DNA of 64,000 nt from Hyphomonas sp. (GCA_013791775.1 VMTE01000044.1:1-64000), one strand, 5' to 3'; positions 16,737 through 26,847 are shown, numbered from the stretch's first letter. Program-made: numbers and translations. The notes: a model not told the origin generated them from the letters alone.

Positions 16737-17831
16737 TTGACCGAAGTACCCGACTCAGAAGAGCAGATTGAAATCGCGGACGCATTGCGCGAGGCGGCCG
16801 CCTTTCGGCTGACGGGGCGGGCGACGATCAATGACATCGCGCGGATCGCGAAGGTCTCGAAGAAAACCGTCTCGCGCGTCATCAACGAAAGCCCGCTGGT
16901 CAAGCCGCGGACGCGCCATCTGGTGAAGACGATCATTGCCGAACTCGGCTTCACGCCGGACCCGCAGGCGCGGGCGCTGGCGCTGCGGCGGTCGTTCCTC
17001 GTGGGTCTGGTGTATGACAATCCGAGCCCGCAATATGTGGTCAACATGCAGCGCGGCATCCTCGACGGGCTCGAGGATACGGATTTCCAGCTGGTGCTGC
17101 GACCGGTCAACCGGGCGGACGCGAACTATTGGGAGCGGCTGCGCCAGTTCATCCTGCATCACAAACCGTTCGGCCTGATCCTGCCGCCGTCGGTGTCCGA
17201 GGACGAGGATCTGGCAAACATGCTGCGCGAACACGGCGTGGACTATGTGCGCATCGCGTCGGTCGAACTCGACACGCCGGCGCGGATGATCCGCACGCAC
17301 GACGCCGAAGGCGCGGCCCAGGCCGCGCGACACCTGTGTTCGCTGGGGCATGTCGACATCGCCCACATCCAGGGTCCGGAAACCTTCCGGTCTGCCCATG
17401 AACGGCGCAGCGGCTTTGTGCGCGGCCTCGCCGAAGCGGGCCGCAAGCTGCCCGCCCACATGATTGTGGAAGCCGGCTACACCTTCGATTCGGGTCTTCA
17501 GGCGATGGACCGGCTGATCCATGCCAAGCGCCGGCCGACGGCCGTGTTCGCCGGCAACGACGAAATGGCGACAGGCGCCTATGTCGCCGTGCGCAAGGCC
17601 GGACTGCGCATTCCGGAAGACATTTCGATTGTCGGTTTTGACGACACGCCGATTGCGGGACGGCTCTGGCCGGCGCTGACGACCGTGCGCCTGCCGATCC
17701 GCGAGATGGGCGGGGCGGCCGCGCGGCTGCTGCTCGATCAGGCGCGCGGCCTTGAGCCGACCGAGTTCATCAGCTTTTCGCCCGAGATTGTCGTGCGCGA
17801 ATCTACCGCGCCGCCGCCTGCGGGCGGATAA
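16737..17831 (+). CDS. LacI-family regulator of pectin/galacturonate genes
   Basis: A 364-aa protein with a TTG start at 16737 and AGGG about 9 nt upstream; no ATG or GTG precedes the HTH in frame. A ~25-residue N-terminal extension precedes the LacI HTH (ATINDIARIAKVSKKTVSRVIN) and the periplasmic-binding-like sensor domain (IVGFDDTPIAGRLWPALTTV). It sits in the middle of the pectin locus; six ACCGGT palindromes nearby are its most likely operators, with a KDG-type catabolite as inducer. Operator assignment and inducer are inference from position. Confidence 0.88.
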   Translation: MTEVPDSEEQIEIADALREAAAFRLTGRATINDIARIAKVSKKTVSRVINESPLVKPRTRHLVKTIIAELGFTPDPQARALALRRSFLVGLVYDNPSPQYVVNMQRGILDGLEDTDFQLVLRPVNRADANYWERLRQFILHHKPFGLILPPSVSEDEDLANMLREHGVDYVRIASVELDTPARMIRTHDAEGAAQAARHLCSLGHVDIAHIQGPETFRSAHERRSGFVRGLAEAGRKLPAHMIVEAGYTFDSGLQAMDRLIHAKRRPTAVFAGNDEMATGAYVAVRKAGLRIPEDISIVGFDDTPIAGRLWPALTTVRLPIREMGGAAARLLLDQARGLEPTEFISFSPEIVVRESTAPPPAGG

Positions 17832-17879
17832 GTCACAGCGGTGCGCGATGGAGCCTTGCGGGGCGCGCCCTGTCTTGAT

Positions 17880-17895
17880 ATGACACCGGTTACCA
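17880..17895. promoter_or_regulatory. LacI-type operator (kduI promoter)
   Basis: ATGACACCGGTTACCA, 25 bp upstream of the kduI start codon, preceded by a TTGATA -35-like hexamer. It shares TGACACCGGTTACCA with the dctP site. Confidence 0.78.
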
Positions 17896-17920
17896 AATTC
17901 AGAAAAGCAGGGAGCGACCG

Positions 17921-18766
17921 ATGTTCGAGAAAACTTTCCACGCCACGCATCCGGACATGATGGAAGGCGCCTCGAACGACGATCTGCGCGCCCGTTATAT
18001 TGTCTCGGGTCTGTTCGAGGCGGATGCCGTAAAGCTCAACTACTCCCACAACGAGCGCATGGTTATCGGCGGGGCGATGCCGGTAACGGCGACGGTGTCT
18101 CTGCCGGCCCAGACCGAGCCGGCTTCGGCTGCCGGGCAGCCTTTCCTCGAGCGACGCGAACTCGGCATCGTCAATGTCGGGGCAGGCGCCGGCACGGTGA
18201 CCGTGGACGGAACCGCCCACGCCATGGCGCCGCGCGACGGCCTCTATGTTCCGATGGGCTCGAAGGTCGAGTTCGCCTCGTCCGATCCCCAGACGCCGGC
18301 CAAGTACTACCTTGTCTCGACGCCCGCGCATGCGCGCTACGAGACAGTCAAGCTGTCGGTCGAGAAGGCGGTGCCGCTGGAGCGCGGTTCGCTGGCGGAA
18401 AGCAACAAGCGCGTGATCTACCAGTACATCGTTCCGGCGACGGCGAAGTCCTGCCAACTGCTCCTTGGTCTGACGATCCTTGAAACGGGATCGGTCTGGA
18501 ACACGATGCCGCCGCACCTGCATGATCGCCGATCGGAAGTGTATTTCTACTTCGGCATGGGCGACAATGACCGCGTGTTTCACTTCATGGGTGAGCCCGA
18601 CAAGGCGCGCCACCTGGTGATGAACAATGACGAGGCGGTGATCTCGCCGCCGTGGTCGATCCATATGGGATCCGGCACCAAGAGCTATGCCTTCATATGG
18701 GCGATGGGCGGGGAGAACCTCGACTATACCGATATGAAGGTGCTCGACATCTGCCAGCTGAAATAG
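17921..18766 (+). CDS. kduI: 5-dehydro-4-deoxy-D-glucuronate isomerase
   Basis: A 281-aa cupin-type isomerase that converts 5-keto-4-deoxyuronate, the product of unsaturated galacturonate, to 2,5-diketo-3-deoxygluconate. The zinc-site motif [15 protein letters not shown] and the VSPPWSIH-type stretch ([13 protein letters not shown]) are present, and the length matches the family. First gene of kduI-kduD-kdgK, with the operator just upstream. Confidence 0.95.
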   Translation: MFEKTFHATHPDMMEGASNDDLRARYIVSGLFEADAVKLNYSHNERMVIGGAMPVTATVSLPAQTEPASAAGQPFLERRELGIVNVGAGAGTVTVDGTAHAMAPRDGLYVPMGSKVEFASSDPQTPAKYYLVSTPAHARYETVKLSVEKAVPLERGSLAESNKRVIYQYIVPATAKSCQLLLGLTILETGSVWNTMPPHLHDRRSEVYFYFGMGDNDRVFHFMGEPDKARHLVMNNDEAVISPPWSIHMGSGTKSYAFIWAMGGENLDYTDMKVLDICQLK

Positions 18767-18775
18767 GGGCGGGGC

Positions 18776-19534
18776 ATGTCATCGGCATTTGATCTCACGG
18801 GGAAGGTGGCGCTGGTCACCGGCGCGAACACGGGCCTCGGGCAAGGCCTGGCGGTCGGATTGGCGGCCGCCGGCGCTGACATCGTGGCGGCGGGGCGTTC
18901 CACGCCGGCAGAAACCGAAGCGGCTGTCCTGGCGCTCGGACGGAAGTTCGCCTTCGTGCCGGCGGATTTCTCCAGGCCGTCGATGGCGGGAGACGTGGCC
19001 GCGAAAGCGGAAACGCCGTTCGGGCCGATCAGCATCCTCGTCAACAACGCCGGCACGATCAAGCGCAACGACGCGCTCGACTTCACCGAATCCGACTGGG
19101 ACGAGGTGATGGATGTGAACCTGAAATCGGTGTTCTTTCTCAGCCAGGCCGTGGCGCGCAGCATGGTGGCGGGCGGCGATGGCGGGAAGATCATCAACAT
19201 CGCATCAATGCTGTCCTTTCAGGGCGGTATCCGGGTGGCCAGCTATACCGCCTCCAAGAGCGGGGTGGCGGGCCTGACCAAGCTGCTCGCCAATGAATGG
19301 GCGAAACACGGCATCAACGTGAATGCCATCGCGCCCGGCTATTTCGCCACCAACAATACCGACGCCTTGCGGGCGGACGAGAAGCGGAACATCGAAATCC
19401 TGGGCCGGATCCCGGCGGGCCGCTGGGGCCAGCCATCGGACCTGGCGGGCGCAGCGGTGTTCCTCGCATCCGGCGCATCGGACTATGTGCACGGAACAAT
19501 TCTCGCCGTGGACGGCGGCTGGCTCGCGCGTTAG
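18776..19534 (+). CDS. kduD: 2-deoxy-D-gluconate 3-dehydrogenase (2,5-diketo-3-deoxygluconate reductase)
   Basis: A 252-aa short-chain dehydrogenase reducing 2,5-diketo-3-deoxygluconate to 2-keto-3-deoxygluconate. NAD-binding TGANTGLGQG, the NNAG motif, catalytic Ser in IASMLSFQGG and YTASKSG are all present. It follows kduI after 9 bp and precedes the KDG kinase, matching the usual pectin pathway order. Confidence 0.93.
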   Translation: MSSAFDLTGKVALVTGANTGLGQGLAVGLAAAGADIVAAGRSTPAETEAAVLALGRKFAFVPADFSRPSMAGDVAAKAETPFGPISILVNNAGTIKRNDALDFTESDWDEVMDVNLKSVFFLSQAVARSMVAGGDGGKIINIASMLSFQGGIRVASYTASKSGVAGLTKLLANEWAKHGINVNAIAPGYFATNNTDALRADEKRNIEILGRIPAGRWGQPSDLAGAAVFLASGASDYVHGTILAVDGGWLAR

Positions 19535-19558
19535 GCATTGGGCCGGGAGGCTGCTTTC

Positions 19559-20557
19559 ATGGGTGCACGGGTCATCTGCTTCGGCGAACTGCTGCTGCGT
19601 CTTACGGCGCCGGGCAGCGAGCGCCTGCTCCAGTCCTGGTCGCTGGATGTGTGTACCGGCGGCGCAGAGGCGAACGTGGCGGTGTCGCTCGCGGGCTTTG
19701 GAAATCTCGTCCGGTTTGCGAGCGTAGTGTCTGACAATCCGCTCGGCACGGCGGCGCTCGGTGAGCTGCGGCGGCTGGGCGTGGCGACGCAAGATGTGCG
19801 GCGGTCGCCCCACCGCATGGGGCTCTATTTCCTTGAGCCGGGCGCTGTGAAGCGTCCCTCCGCCATCACCTATGACCGGGCGGACTCTGCCTTTGCGCAG
19901 GCCGATCCGGACAGCCTCGACTGGGGCTCAATCCTTCCGGGGGCGGATCTTTTCCATATCTCGGGCGTAACGCCGGCGATTGGTCCGAAGGCGGCCGAAG
20001 CGGCAATCCGCGCCGTGAAGGCGGCAAATTCAGCCGGGGTGCCGGTTTCCTTCGATGGCAATTACCGCGCCCTTCTCTGGGAGGCCTGGAGAGGTGACGG
20101 CCCGGCGATCCTGACGGAAATCCTGTCGGCAGCCAGCACCGCTTTCATCAATGAACGCGACCTTGCCCTGATCCTGGGGCGGCCGTTCGCGTCGCGCGCG
20201 GAGGCCTATGAGGCCGCGTTCGCGGCGTTCCCTGGGCTTCAGCGGATCGCGGCAACCACCCGCCAACAGGCGTCGGTCGATGATCAGGTCCTGGCCGCCG
20301 AATTGGTGACCCGGGAAGGGCGCTGGGTTTCGCCGGTGCATGAATTGCCGGGCGTTGTGGACCGGATCGGCGGCGGCGATGCCTTCGCGGCCGGCGCCCT
20401 GCACGCCGTGCTCGCCGGGCGGGACCCGCAATATGTCATCGACTTTGCGGTGGCCGCCGGGGCCCTCAAGCACTCCATTCCGGGCGATTTCAACCGCGTC
20501 ACCGAAGCCGAGGTAGAAGCCGCCATGGCGGGCGGAAGCCTGGATGTGCGGCGCTGA
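19559..20557 (+). CDS. kdgK: 2-keto-3-deoxygluconate kinase (PfkB family)
   Basis: A 332-aa sugar kinase that phosphorylates KDG to KDPG. The ATG at 19559 has GGGAGG upstream. PfkB signs include GGAEANVAVSLAGFG near the N-terminus and DRIGGGDAFAAGALHAVL with the catalytic Asp and anion hole near the C-terminus. It follows kduD by 24 bp. The next step, KDPG aldolase, is not encoded in the window. Confidence 0.92.
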   Translation: MGARVICFGELLLRLTAPGSERLLQSWSLDVCTGGAEANVAVSLAGFGNLVRFASVVSDNPLGTAALGELRRLGVATQDVRRSPHRMGLYFLEPGAVKRPSAITYDRADSAFAQADPDSLDWGSILPGADLFHISGVTPAIGPKAAEAAIRAVKAANSAGVPVSFDGNYRALLWEAWRGDGPAILTEILSAASTAFINERDLALILGRPFASRAEAYEAAFAAFPGLQRIAATTRQQASVDDQVLAAELVTREGRWVSPVHELPGVVDRIGGGDAFAAGALHAVLAGRDPQYVIDFAVAAGALKHSIPGDFNRVTEAEVEAAMAGGSLDVRR

Positions 20558-20577
20558 AAATCGCCGCAGATCATGTA

Positions 20578-20593
20578 TTGACACCGGTTACCA
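20578..20593. promoter_or_regulatory. LacI-type operator (TRAP transporter promoter)
   Basis: TTGACACCGGTTACCA. The TTGACA at 20578-20583 can itself serve as the -35 box, so repressor binding would occlude it. The DctP start is 75 bp downstream. Confidence 0.78.
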
Positions 20594-20668
20594 TGATGCG
20601 AGTATGGGCCACATAACGAAAAGACATAACGGTCCGAGCGGAAAATCCGCCGGGGCAGGGAAACGCTG

Positions 20669-21688
20669 ATGAGGATCGCCGAACATTTTGCCCGTGAGGG
20701 CCTGAGCCGGCGCGGCATATTGCTGGCGGGCGCGGCCGCCGGTGTGCTGACGGCGTGCGGGGCCAGGACCGGGCGCGCGTTCCTTTCGTCGGATACGCAC
20801 CCGGCCGACTATCCCACGGTTACGGCGGTCGACGAGATGGCGCGGTTGCTCCGGGAACGGACGGACGGGCGGTTGGACATAAAGACCTACGCGGGCGGCC
20901 AACTCGGTTCGGAGCGCGACACGCTCGAGATCACGGTGTTCGGCGGGCTCGACATGAACCGCGTGAACCTCGCGCCGTTAAATGCGATCGAGCCGGTCAC
21001 CACCATTCCGGCTCTGCCGTTCCTGTTCCGCTCGAATGAACACATGCGCCGGGCGCTCGACAGCTCCATTGGCGACGAGATCCTCGCGTCCCTGACCAAG
21101 CATGGTCTGATCGGCCTCTGTTTCTATGACAGCGGTGACCGCAACTTCTACAATACCAAACGGCCGATCTACACGCCTGCCGACATGAAGGGCATGAAGA
21201 TCCGTGTACCGAACTCTGATCTCTACGTATCGATGATCAAGGCGCTCGGGGCGGACGCAACGCCGATGAGCATCGCGGAAGTCTATCAGGCGCTGGTGCA
21301 GGGCGTGATCGACGGCGCGGAAAACAACTGGCCGTCCTATGAAAGCGGCCGGCATTTCGAGGTCGCTTCCTATTACAGCCTCTCCCACCATGTCATTGCG
21401 CCGGAAGTTCTGGTGATGTCGAAGCGGCGTTGGGACAAGCTCGACAAGGCGGATCAGGAGCGCGTGCGACAGGCCGCGAAGGATTCCGTTCCGTTCATGC
21501 GGGCGAACTGGGACGCCGCAGTGGACGCGGCGCGCACCAAGTTGCTGGCGGCAGGCGTCAAGGTCAACGAGATCGCGGACCCGGTCGCGTTCGCCGCCGC
21601 CATGCGTCCGGTCTGGGACAAGTACGTCGTCTCGGACGACCAGAAGCGTCTCGTGAAACAGATCGAAGCCATGGCGGAGGAGGGGTGA
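20669..21688 (+). CDS. TRAP transporter substrate-binding protein (DctP family)
   Basis: A 339-aa binding protein with a Tat-like lipoprotein signal (SRRGILLAGAAAG then LTAC). It shows DctP features: YAGGQLGSERD, DMKGMKIRVPNS with the carboxylate-binding Arg, and a QGVIDGAENN motif. It feeds the DctQM membrane unit; the last base of its stop overlaps the next start. Context suggests a uronate or oligogalacturonide-derived acid as ligand. Confidence 0.92.
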   Translation: MRIAEHFAREGLSRRGILLAGAAAGVLTACGARTGRAFLSSDTHPADYPTVTAVDEMARLLRERTDGRLDIKTYAGGQLGSERDTLEITVFGGLDMNRVNLAPLNAIEPVTTIPALPFLFRSNEHMRRALDSSIGDEILASLTKHGLIGLCFYDSGDRNFYNTKRPIYTPADMKGMKIRVPNSDLYVSMIKALGADATPMSIAEVYQALVQGVIDGAENNWPSYESGRHFEVASYYSLSHHVIAPEVLVMSKRRWDKLDKADQERVRQAAKDSVPFMRANWDAAVDAARTKLLAAGVKVNEIADPVAFAAAMRPVWDKYVVSDDQKRLVKQIEAMAEEG

Positions 21689-22194
21689 TGGAATACCTGT
21701 CGCGCATCACGCACGTCATTGCGGATGTCCTCGTGAAGATTTCGGCTTTCGGCCTTGTACTGATGACCGCCATCGTCGGCTGGCAGGTGTTCGGCCGGTA
21801 CGTTCTCAACTCAACCCCGTCCTGGTCGGAGCAGGCCGCGCTGACGCTGATGATCTGGTACGTGTCGCTCGCTGCAGCGGCTGGTGTGCGCCAGGGCTTT
21901 CACATTCGGATCGTGGCGCTTGAAGAGGCGGTGCCGCCGGCCGTTCGAAAGGTCATGCAGGTCATGTCCAACACGATTGTCGGGGCCTGCGGCGTCGCCA
22001 TGCTGATCTGGGGCGGCGAACTTGTGATGCGGACCTGGAGCCACGTCATTCCGTCGCTCGGCATCTCGCGCGGCCTTGCCTATCTCGGCCTGCCGATTGC
22101 CGGCGCGCTGATGGCGCTGTTCGCCTTCGAGCGAACGCTGGAAGTGCTCGCCGCCAAAACTTTGAAGGATGAGGAAGACCCGCGATGGAACTGA
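21688..22194 (+). CDS. TRAP transporter small permease (DctQ family)
   Basis: A 168-aa protein with four hydrophobic segments and the family signature WQVFGRYVLNSTPSWSEQ near residue 35. The ATG at 21688 overlaps the DctP stop by one base; its own end overlaps DctM by 10 bp, indicating coupled translation. Confidence 0.92.
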   Translation: MEYLSRITHVIADVLVKISAFGLVLMTAIVGWQVFGRYVLNSTPSWSEQAALTLMIWYVSLAAAAGVRQGFHIRIVALEEAVPPAVRKVMQVMSNTIVGACGVAMLIWGGELVMRTWSHVIPSLGISRGLAYLGLPIAGALMALFAFERTLEVLAAKTLKDEEDPRWN

Positions 22195-23465
22195 TCATCC
22201 TGATGGTCACATTGTTTGCGCTGCTCGCACTCGGCGTGCCGGTGGCCTATTCGTTGCTGGGCGCGTCCATCGCGACCTTCCTGGCAATGGACATCCCGCT
22301 GGTGGTCGTGTTCCAGCGCCTTGCGGCGGGCGTTAGCGTGTTCACGCTGATGGCGATTCCGTTCTTCATCTTCGCGGGCGACCTCATGTATCGCTCCGGC
22401 ATCGCGCAAAAGCTGGTGGAGGTCGCCGAAGCGATGCTCGGCCGGACGCGCGGCGGATTGGGGCTCGTCAACGTCGGCGCCTCGACCATGTTCGGCGCCG
22501 TCTCCGGCTCCGCCATCGCGAGCGCCTCGGCGATGGGTTCCACGCTGATGCCGTTGATGAAGCAGAAGGGATATGACGCGGACTATGCGGTGAACGTCAC
22601 GGTCACCTCGGCCATCGTCGGCCTGCTCATTCCGCCCTCGCACAACATGATCATCTATTCGGCCGCGTCCGGCATCGGCGTGCCGATTGGCGACCTGTTC
22701 CTCGCCGGGGTCGTGCCCGGCCTGGTGACGGCGGCGATCCTCATGGTGGTCACCTGGCTGGTGGCGGTGAAGCGCGGCTATGCAAGCGGTTCATTCCCCG
22801 GATGGCGCGCCTTTGCCAAGGCGGTGGTGGTTGCCGTTCCCGGCCTGATGGCCGCCGTGATCATCATGGGCGGCATCCTGTCCGGCATCTTCACCGCGAC
22901 CGAGTCGTCCGCCATCGCGGTGATCTACACGATCTTTGTGGGCGCGTTTGTCTACAGGTCACTCGGCTGGAGCCGCTTCGTCGAGGCGGCGATGCAATCG
23001 GTGAAGGTGACCGCGATGGTGTTGCTCATCATCGGCGCGGCAACCGCCTTCGGTTATGCGCTGGCCGTGCTCGAGGCGCCGTCCCAGCTGGCCGAACTGA
23101 TCACGTCGATCACGCGCAATCCATTGCTGGTGCTGCTCATCATCAACGTCATGCTGCTCGTGCTCGGCACCTTCATGGACATGTCGCCGCTGATCGTGAT
23201 CACGACACCGATCCTGTTGCCGGTGGTCATGGAAGTCGGCGTGGACCCGGTTCACTTCGGCATCATCATGATGCTGAACCTCGGGATCGGTCTCGTCACT
23301 CCGCCGGTCGGCTCGGTGCTGTTCGTCGGCGCCGCCGTCGGCGGACTTCCGGTCGAGAAGGCCGTGAAGACGATCTGGCCGTTCTATCTCGCGCTCGTCG
23401 TTTCGCTGCTGCTCATCACTTACATTCCCGAACTGTCGCTGACCTTGCCGGCAGCGTTCAAATAG
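22185..23465 (+). CDS. TRAP transporter large permease (DctM family)
   Basis: A 426-aa polytopic inner-membrane protein, the ion-coupled translocation subunit. DctM hallmarks include FAGDLMYRSGIAQKLVE, GAVSGSAIASASAMGSTLMP and LLIPPSHNMIIYS. It completes a separate-subunit DctPQM system. Confidence 0.94.
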   Translation: MELIILMVTLFALLALGVPVAYSLLGASIATFLAMDIPLVVVFQRLAAGVSVFTLMAIPFFIFAGDLMYRSGIAQKLVEVAEAMLGRTRGGLGLVNVGASTMFGAVSGSAIASASAMGSTLMPLMKQKGYDADYAVNVTVTSAIVGLLIPPSHNMIIYSAASGIGVPIGDLFLAGVVPGLVTAAILMVVTWLVAVKRGYASGSFPGWRAFAKAVVVAVPGLMAAVIIMGGILSGIFTATESSAIAVIYTIFVGAFVYRSLGWSRFVEAAMQSVKVTAMVLLIIGAATAFGYALAVLEAPSQLAELITSITRNPLLVLLIINVMLLVLGTFMDMSPLIVITTPILLPVVMEVGVDPVHFGIIMMLNLGIGLVTPPVGSVLFVGAAVGGLPVEKAVKTIWPFYLALVVSLLLITYIPELSLTLPAAFK

Positions 23466-23477
23466 GAGTCACGGGCC

Positions 23478-24479
23478 ATGCAACTGCCTCGCCGCGCTGT
23501 GCTTCTTTCGCTGGCTGCGCTCGGTGCCAGCGCGTGTGCTATCCGCCCCACCCCTGGCGCCGCAGGTGCTGCAGAGGCGCCGGCTGAGCCGGATGAGGTC
23601 ATTCCGCTCTGGCCGGCCGGTGTGGCCGGCGGCGCGCCGGAAGGGCTGAGCGAGCACATCGTCTTCCGCGACAATCCTTACGGCCTGCTGGACCGCGCGG
23701 CGCATGACGTGACAACGCCGATCCTGTCGGTGTTCCGGCCCGCCCGCCCGGATGGGTCTGCCATTTTGATCATCCCTGGCGGCGGCTACAAATGGGTCGT
23801 CATCGACAAGGAAGGCCTTGAAGGCGCGCGGCACTTCAGTCGAGGCGGCGCGGTGGTCTATGTCCTGCGTTATCGTCTGCCGCATCAGGGATGGGCTGCC
23901 GGCGCGGATACGCCGCTGCAGGATGCGCAGCGTGCCATGCGCGTGATCCGAACACGGGCGGCCAGCGACGGCGCCGATCCCGCGCGGGTCATGGTCATGG
24001 GCTTTTCGGCAGGGGGACATCTCGCCGGCATGCTGGCCACCCGGTTTGATGCAGAAGTCTACGCGGCCGTTGACGCCGCCGATGCCCTGCCGGCACGTCC
24101 GGACGCGGCGGCGCTGATCTATCCCGTGGTGACGATGTCCCGGCCGTATGCGCATGAAGGGTCGCGCCTTTGCCTGATCGGAGCGGATCCGTCGCCCGGG
24201 CTTGTGGCGGCCTATTCGGTCGAGAAGATGGTTCACACCGGCATGCCGCCGGTCTTCCTCATGCATGCGGAAGATGACGAGGCCGTGCCTGTGGAAAACG
24301 CCCTGATGCTGCATGCCGCCTTGCGCGAGAGCGGATGCGCGGTTGCCATGCACCTGTTCGAGACAGGCGGACACGGCTTTGGCCTTCGCGGCATTGCCGG
24401 CACACCGAGGCAAGCCTGGCCGGAGCTGATTGCCGGATGGGGCAGGGACAAGGGCATTTTCCCCGTTGAAGGGAGCTGA
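23478..24479 (+). CDS. Alpha/beta-hydrolase esterase, probable lipoprotein
   Basis: A 333-aa protein starting with PRRAVLLSLAALGASAC, a lipoprotein signal. The IPGGGYKWVVI oxyanion region, GFSAGGH nucleophile elbow, a Asp in HAEDDEAVP and His in GGHGFGL make up a full catalytic triad. It resembles acetylxylan/sugar esterases of polysaccharide loci. It lies 12 bp after DctM, so it belongs to the TRAP operon and probably deacetylates pectic fragments. About 290 bp of non-coding DNA follows. Confidence 0.83.
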   Translation: MQLPRRAVLLSLAALGASACAIRPTPGAAGAAEAPAEPDEVIPLWPAGVAGGAPEGLSEHIVFRDNPYGLLDRAAHDVTTPILSVFRPARPDGSAILIIPGGGYKWVVIDKEGLEGARHFSRGGAVVYVLRYRLPHQGWAAGADTPLQDAQRAMRVIRTRAASDGADPARVMVMGFSAGGHLAGMLATRFDAEVYAAVDAADALPARPDAAALIYPVVTMSRPYAHEGSRLCLIGADPSPGLVAAYSVEKMVHTGMPPVFLMHAEDDEAVPVENALMLHAALRESGCAVAMHLFETGGHGFGLRGIAGTPRQAWPELIAGWGRDKGIFPVEGS

Positions 24480-24766
24480 GGGCATCCCGCAAGGTTAACG
24501 GGCTTTTGCCTTGCAACCCGTGCGAAGGGCGGGTGGCCGCCCCAGATTGAGCCACTGTTGCAGGACCCGCGGCGATCCGTGGGCGGTTCACAGACTGACT
24601 TTCCGCGCCGGACGGCCCGGAATGTGGGCGGCGGCCTGTTTTCCTCCCCCGGGAGTTGTGGTTCACACGCTGTCAGGCGAAGTCCGGCGAAGGTTTGCAC
24701 GGAACTTGCAGAAATTCGCGTGGCAAGGTGCTTTTGAGGCGCCTGAACAGTTAAAGGACTTTTATA

Positions 24767-25729
24767 ATGCACCTCGAGCGCCGCATCCTGATCACCGGCG
24801 GGGCCGGTTTCATCGGTTCATTCCTCTGCGAGCGCCTGCTCGAGTCGGGCGCCAATGTGCTCTGCGCGGATAACTTCTTCACGGGGACACGCACCAACGT
24901 CGCGCACCTCCTGAACCATCCGCGCTTCGAACTGATGCGCCACGATGTCTGTTTCCCCCTCTATGTCGAGGTTGACGAGATCTACAACATGGCGTGCCCG
25001 GCCAGCCCGATCCATTACCAGTTCGACCCGGTCCAGACGACCAAGACCAGCGTGCACGGCGCCATCAACATGCTCGGCCTCGCCAAGCGCGTGAAGGCAA
25101 AGATCCTCCAGGCCTCTACCTCCGAGGTCTACGGCGACCCGGCGGTGCACCCGCAACCGGAAGAATACTGGGGCAACGTCAACCCGATCGGCCCACGTTC
25201 CTGTTATGATGAAGGCAAGCGCTGCGCCGAGACGCTGTTCTTCGACTATCACCGTCAGCACAACCTGCGCATCAAGGTCGCCCGCATCTTCAATACCTAC
25301 GGCCCCCGCATGCACCCGAATGACGGCCGCGTGGTCTCGAACTTCATCGTCCAGGCGCTCAGGGGCGAAGACATAACCCTCTATGGCGATGGCCAGCAGA
25401 CGCGCAGCTTCTGCTATGTCGATGACCTTGTGCGCGGCCTGATGGCGCTGATGGACTCGCCGGATTCCGTGACCGGCCCGATCAATATCGGCAACCCGGG
25501 CGAGTTCACGATCCGCCAGCTCGCCGAGGAAGTGATCGCCCTGACAGGGTCGAAGTCGAAGCTGGTCTTCATGCCGTTGCCGCAGGACGATCCCAAGCAG
25601 CGCAAGCCGAACATTGAAAAGGCGCAGGAAATTCTGGGTTGGGAACCGAGGATCCAACTGCGCGACGGTCTCACCAAGACCATCGCCTACTTTGACAACC
25701 TGCTATCGGACAGGATGGCCGCCGAATAG
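24767..25729 (+). CDS. UDP-glucuronate decarboxylase (UDP-xylose synthase)
   Basis: A 320-aa NAD-dependent epimerase/dehydratase-family enzyme making UDP-xylose from UDP-glucuronate. [10 protein letters not shown] binds NAD, the active-site Tyr-Lys pair is in SCYDEGKR, and [21 protein letters not shown] and [10 protein letters not shown] match the UXS family. It lacks the N-terminal membrane anchor of animal enzymes. It probably supplies nucleotide sugars for surface polysaccharide. Confidence 0.92.
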   Translation: MHLERRILITGGAGFIGSFLCERLLESGANVLCADNFFTGTRTNVAHLLNHPRFELMRHDVCFPLYVEVDEIYNMACPASPIHYQFDPVQTTKTSVHGAINMLGLAKRVKAKILQASTSEVYGDPAVHPQPEEYWGNVNPIGPRSCYDEGKRCAETLFFDYHRQHNLRIKVARIFNTYGPRMHPNDGRVVSNFIVQALRGEDITLYGDGQQTRSFCYVDDLVRGLMALMDSPDSVTGPINIGNPGEFTIRQLAEEVIALTGSKSKLVFMPLPQDDPKQRKPNIEKAQEILGWEPRIQLRDGLTKTIAYFDNLLSDRMAAE

Positions 25730-25764
25730 GCGGCCGCCGCTCGGGAATGCGGCAACCGAAAGTC

Positions 25765-25790
25765 GATGACGCAGCGTCATCTACATTTTT
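25765..25790 (+). terminator. Probable terminator after UDP-glucuronate decarboxylase gene
   Basis: GATGACGC (25765-25772) pairs with GCGTCATC (25774-25781), followed by TACATTTTT. The stem is short, so efficiency is uncertain. Confidence 0.5.
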
Positions 25791-25872
25791 GAGTTGACGA
25801 AATTGGTGCGCAGGATCAAACCAGTGGTAGTTTATCGCTGCCCCTGGTGCTGGGCGCCATCGAGTCTGCTTC

Positions 25873-26847
25873 ATGTCCATCGACCGTCTTGATTGGGATT
25901 CGCTGCGCGTTTTTCGCGTCGTAGCTGAATTGTCCAGCATGAGCGCGGCGGCGACGCGCCTGGGCGAGTCTCCGCCGACCATCAGCCGCAAGATTGACGA
26001 CCTCGAACGAAATCTGGGCTCGCAGGTATTCACGCGGTCGACGCGCGGCGTCGAACTTACCGATATCGGCAAGCAAGTCCTCCGCTATGTCCACAAGATG
26101 GCGCTCGAGGCCGAGAACCTCCAGCGCGAAACCGCAGCCACCGGCGCTCTGGTCACGGGATCGATCACGCTGTTTACCGGCGACGGTCTCGGTCCGTACT
26201 GGATCGCGCCGCGCCTCGCGCGGTTCCACAGCGCGAACCCCAAGGTTCAGGTGAGGCTGATCGTGCGCGAGGATACGCCGGATGCGCTGACTGACGACGC
26301 CGACATCTCGATTACCTATGCAGAGCCCCGCAAGAACGACCTGATCGCCCACCGGCTGGGCGTGCAGCACTATGTCGGTTTCGCGTCCAAGGACTATATC
26401 GCAGAGTTCGGAAAGCCCGACAGCCTTGTCGAATATTACAAGCACCGCTGCATCCTGCACACGTCGTATGTGAACCAGGTGGAACGCTGGGCGCCGCGCA
26501 TGTCGGAATTGCGCAGGATGGTGGATTTCGCCTTCATCACAAATTCCGGCACGGCCATCGCCGAATCCTGTGCCAAGGGCGGCGGTATCGGCATCCTGCC
26601 ATCGTTCATGTCGGTGATCGATCCGCGGCTTGTCGCGCTCGAGCTCCCGGAAATTGCGCCGATCCGGTTCTGGATCACCTACACGGAGCGTGTGCGGCGC
26701 CTGCCGCACGGTTCACTTCTGATCGACTGGATCCGTCAGTTGTTCGCGTCGCCCGAAGCGCTCTGGTTCGACGAAGAATTTGTGCATCCCCGCGATTATG
26801 CCGCCAAGGTGCGTGCGCTGCACCCGCAGATCCGGCGCGAAAGCTGA
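25873..26847 (+). CDS. LysR-family transcriptional regulator
   Basis: A 324-aa regulator. The N-terminal winged HTH (WDSLRVFRVVAELSSMSAAATRLGESPPTISRKIDDLERNLG) is canonical for the family but here split for length: key elements are SAAATRLG and SRKIDDLE. The co-inducer domain follows (SITLFTGDGLGPYW). It belongs to the single-gene-target subgroup with STRGVELTDIG. No divergent partner gene is adjacent, so its target is unknown. Confidence 0.88.
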   Translation: MSIDRLDWDSLRVFRVVAELSSMSAAATRLGESPPTISRKIDDLERNLGSQVFTRSTRGVELTDIGKQVLRYVHKMALEAENLQRETAATGALVTGSITLFTGDGLGPYWIAPRLARFHSANPKVQVRLIVREDTPDALTDDADISITYAEPRKNDLIAHRLGVQHYVGFASKDYIAEFGKPDSLVEYYKHRCILHTSYVNQVERWAPRMSELRRMVDFAFITNSGTAIAESCAKGGGIGILPSFMSVIDPRLVALELPEIAPIRFWITYTERVRRLPHGSLLIDWIRQLFASPEALWFDEEFVHPRDYAAKVRALHPQIRRES

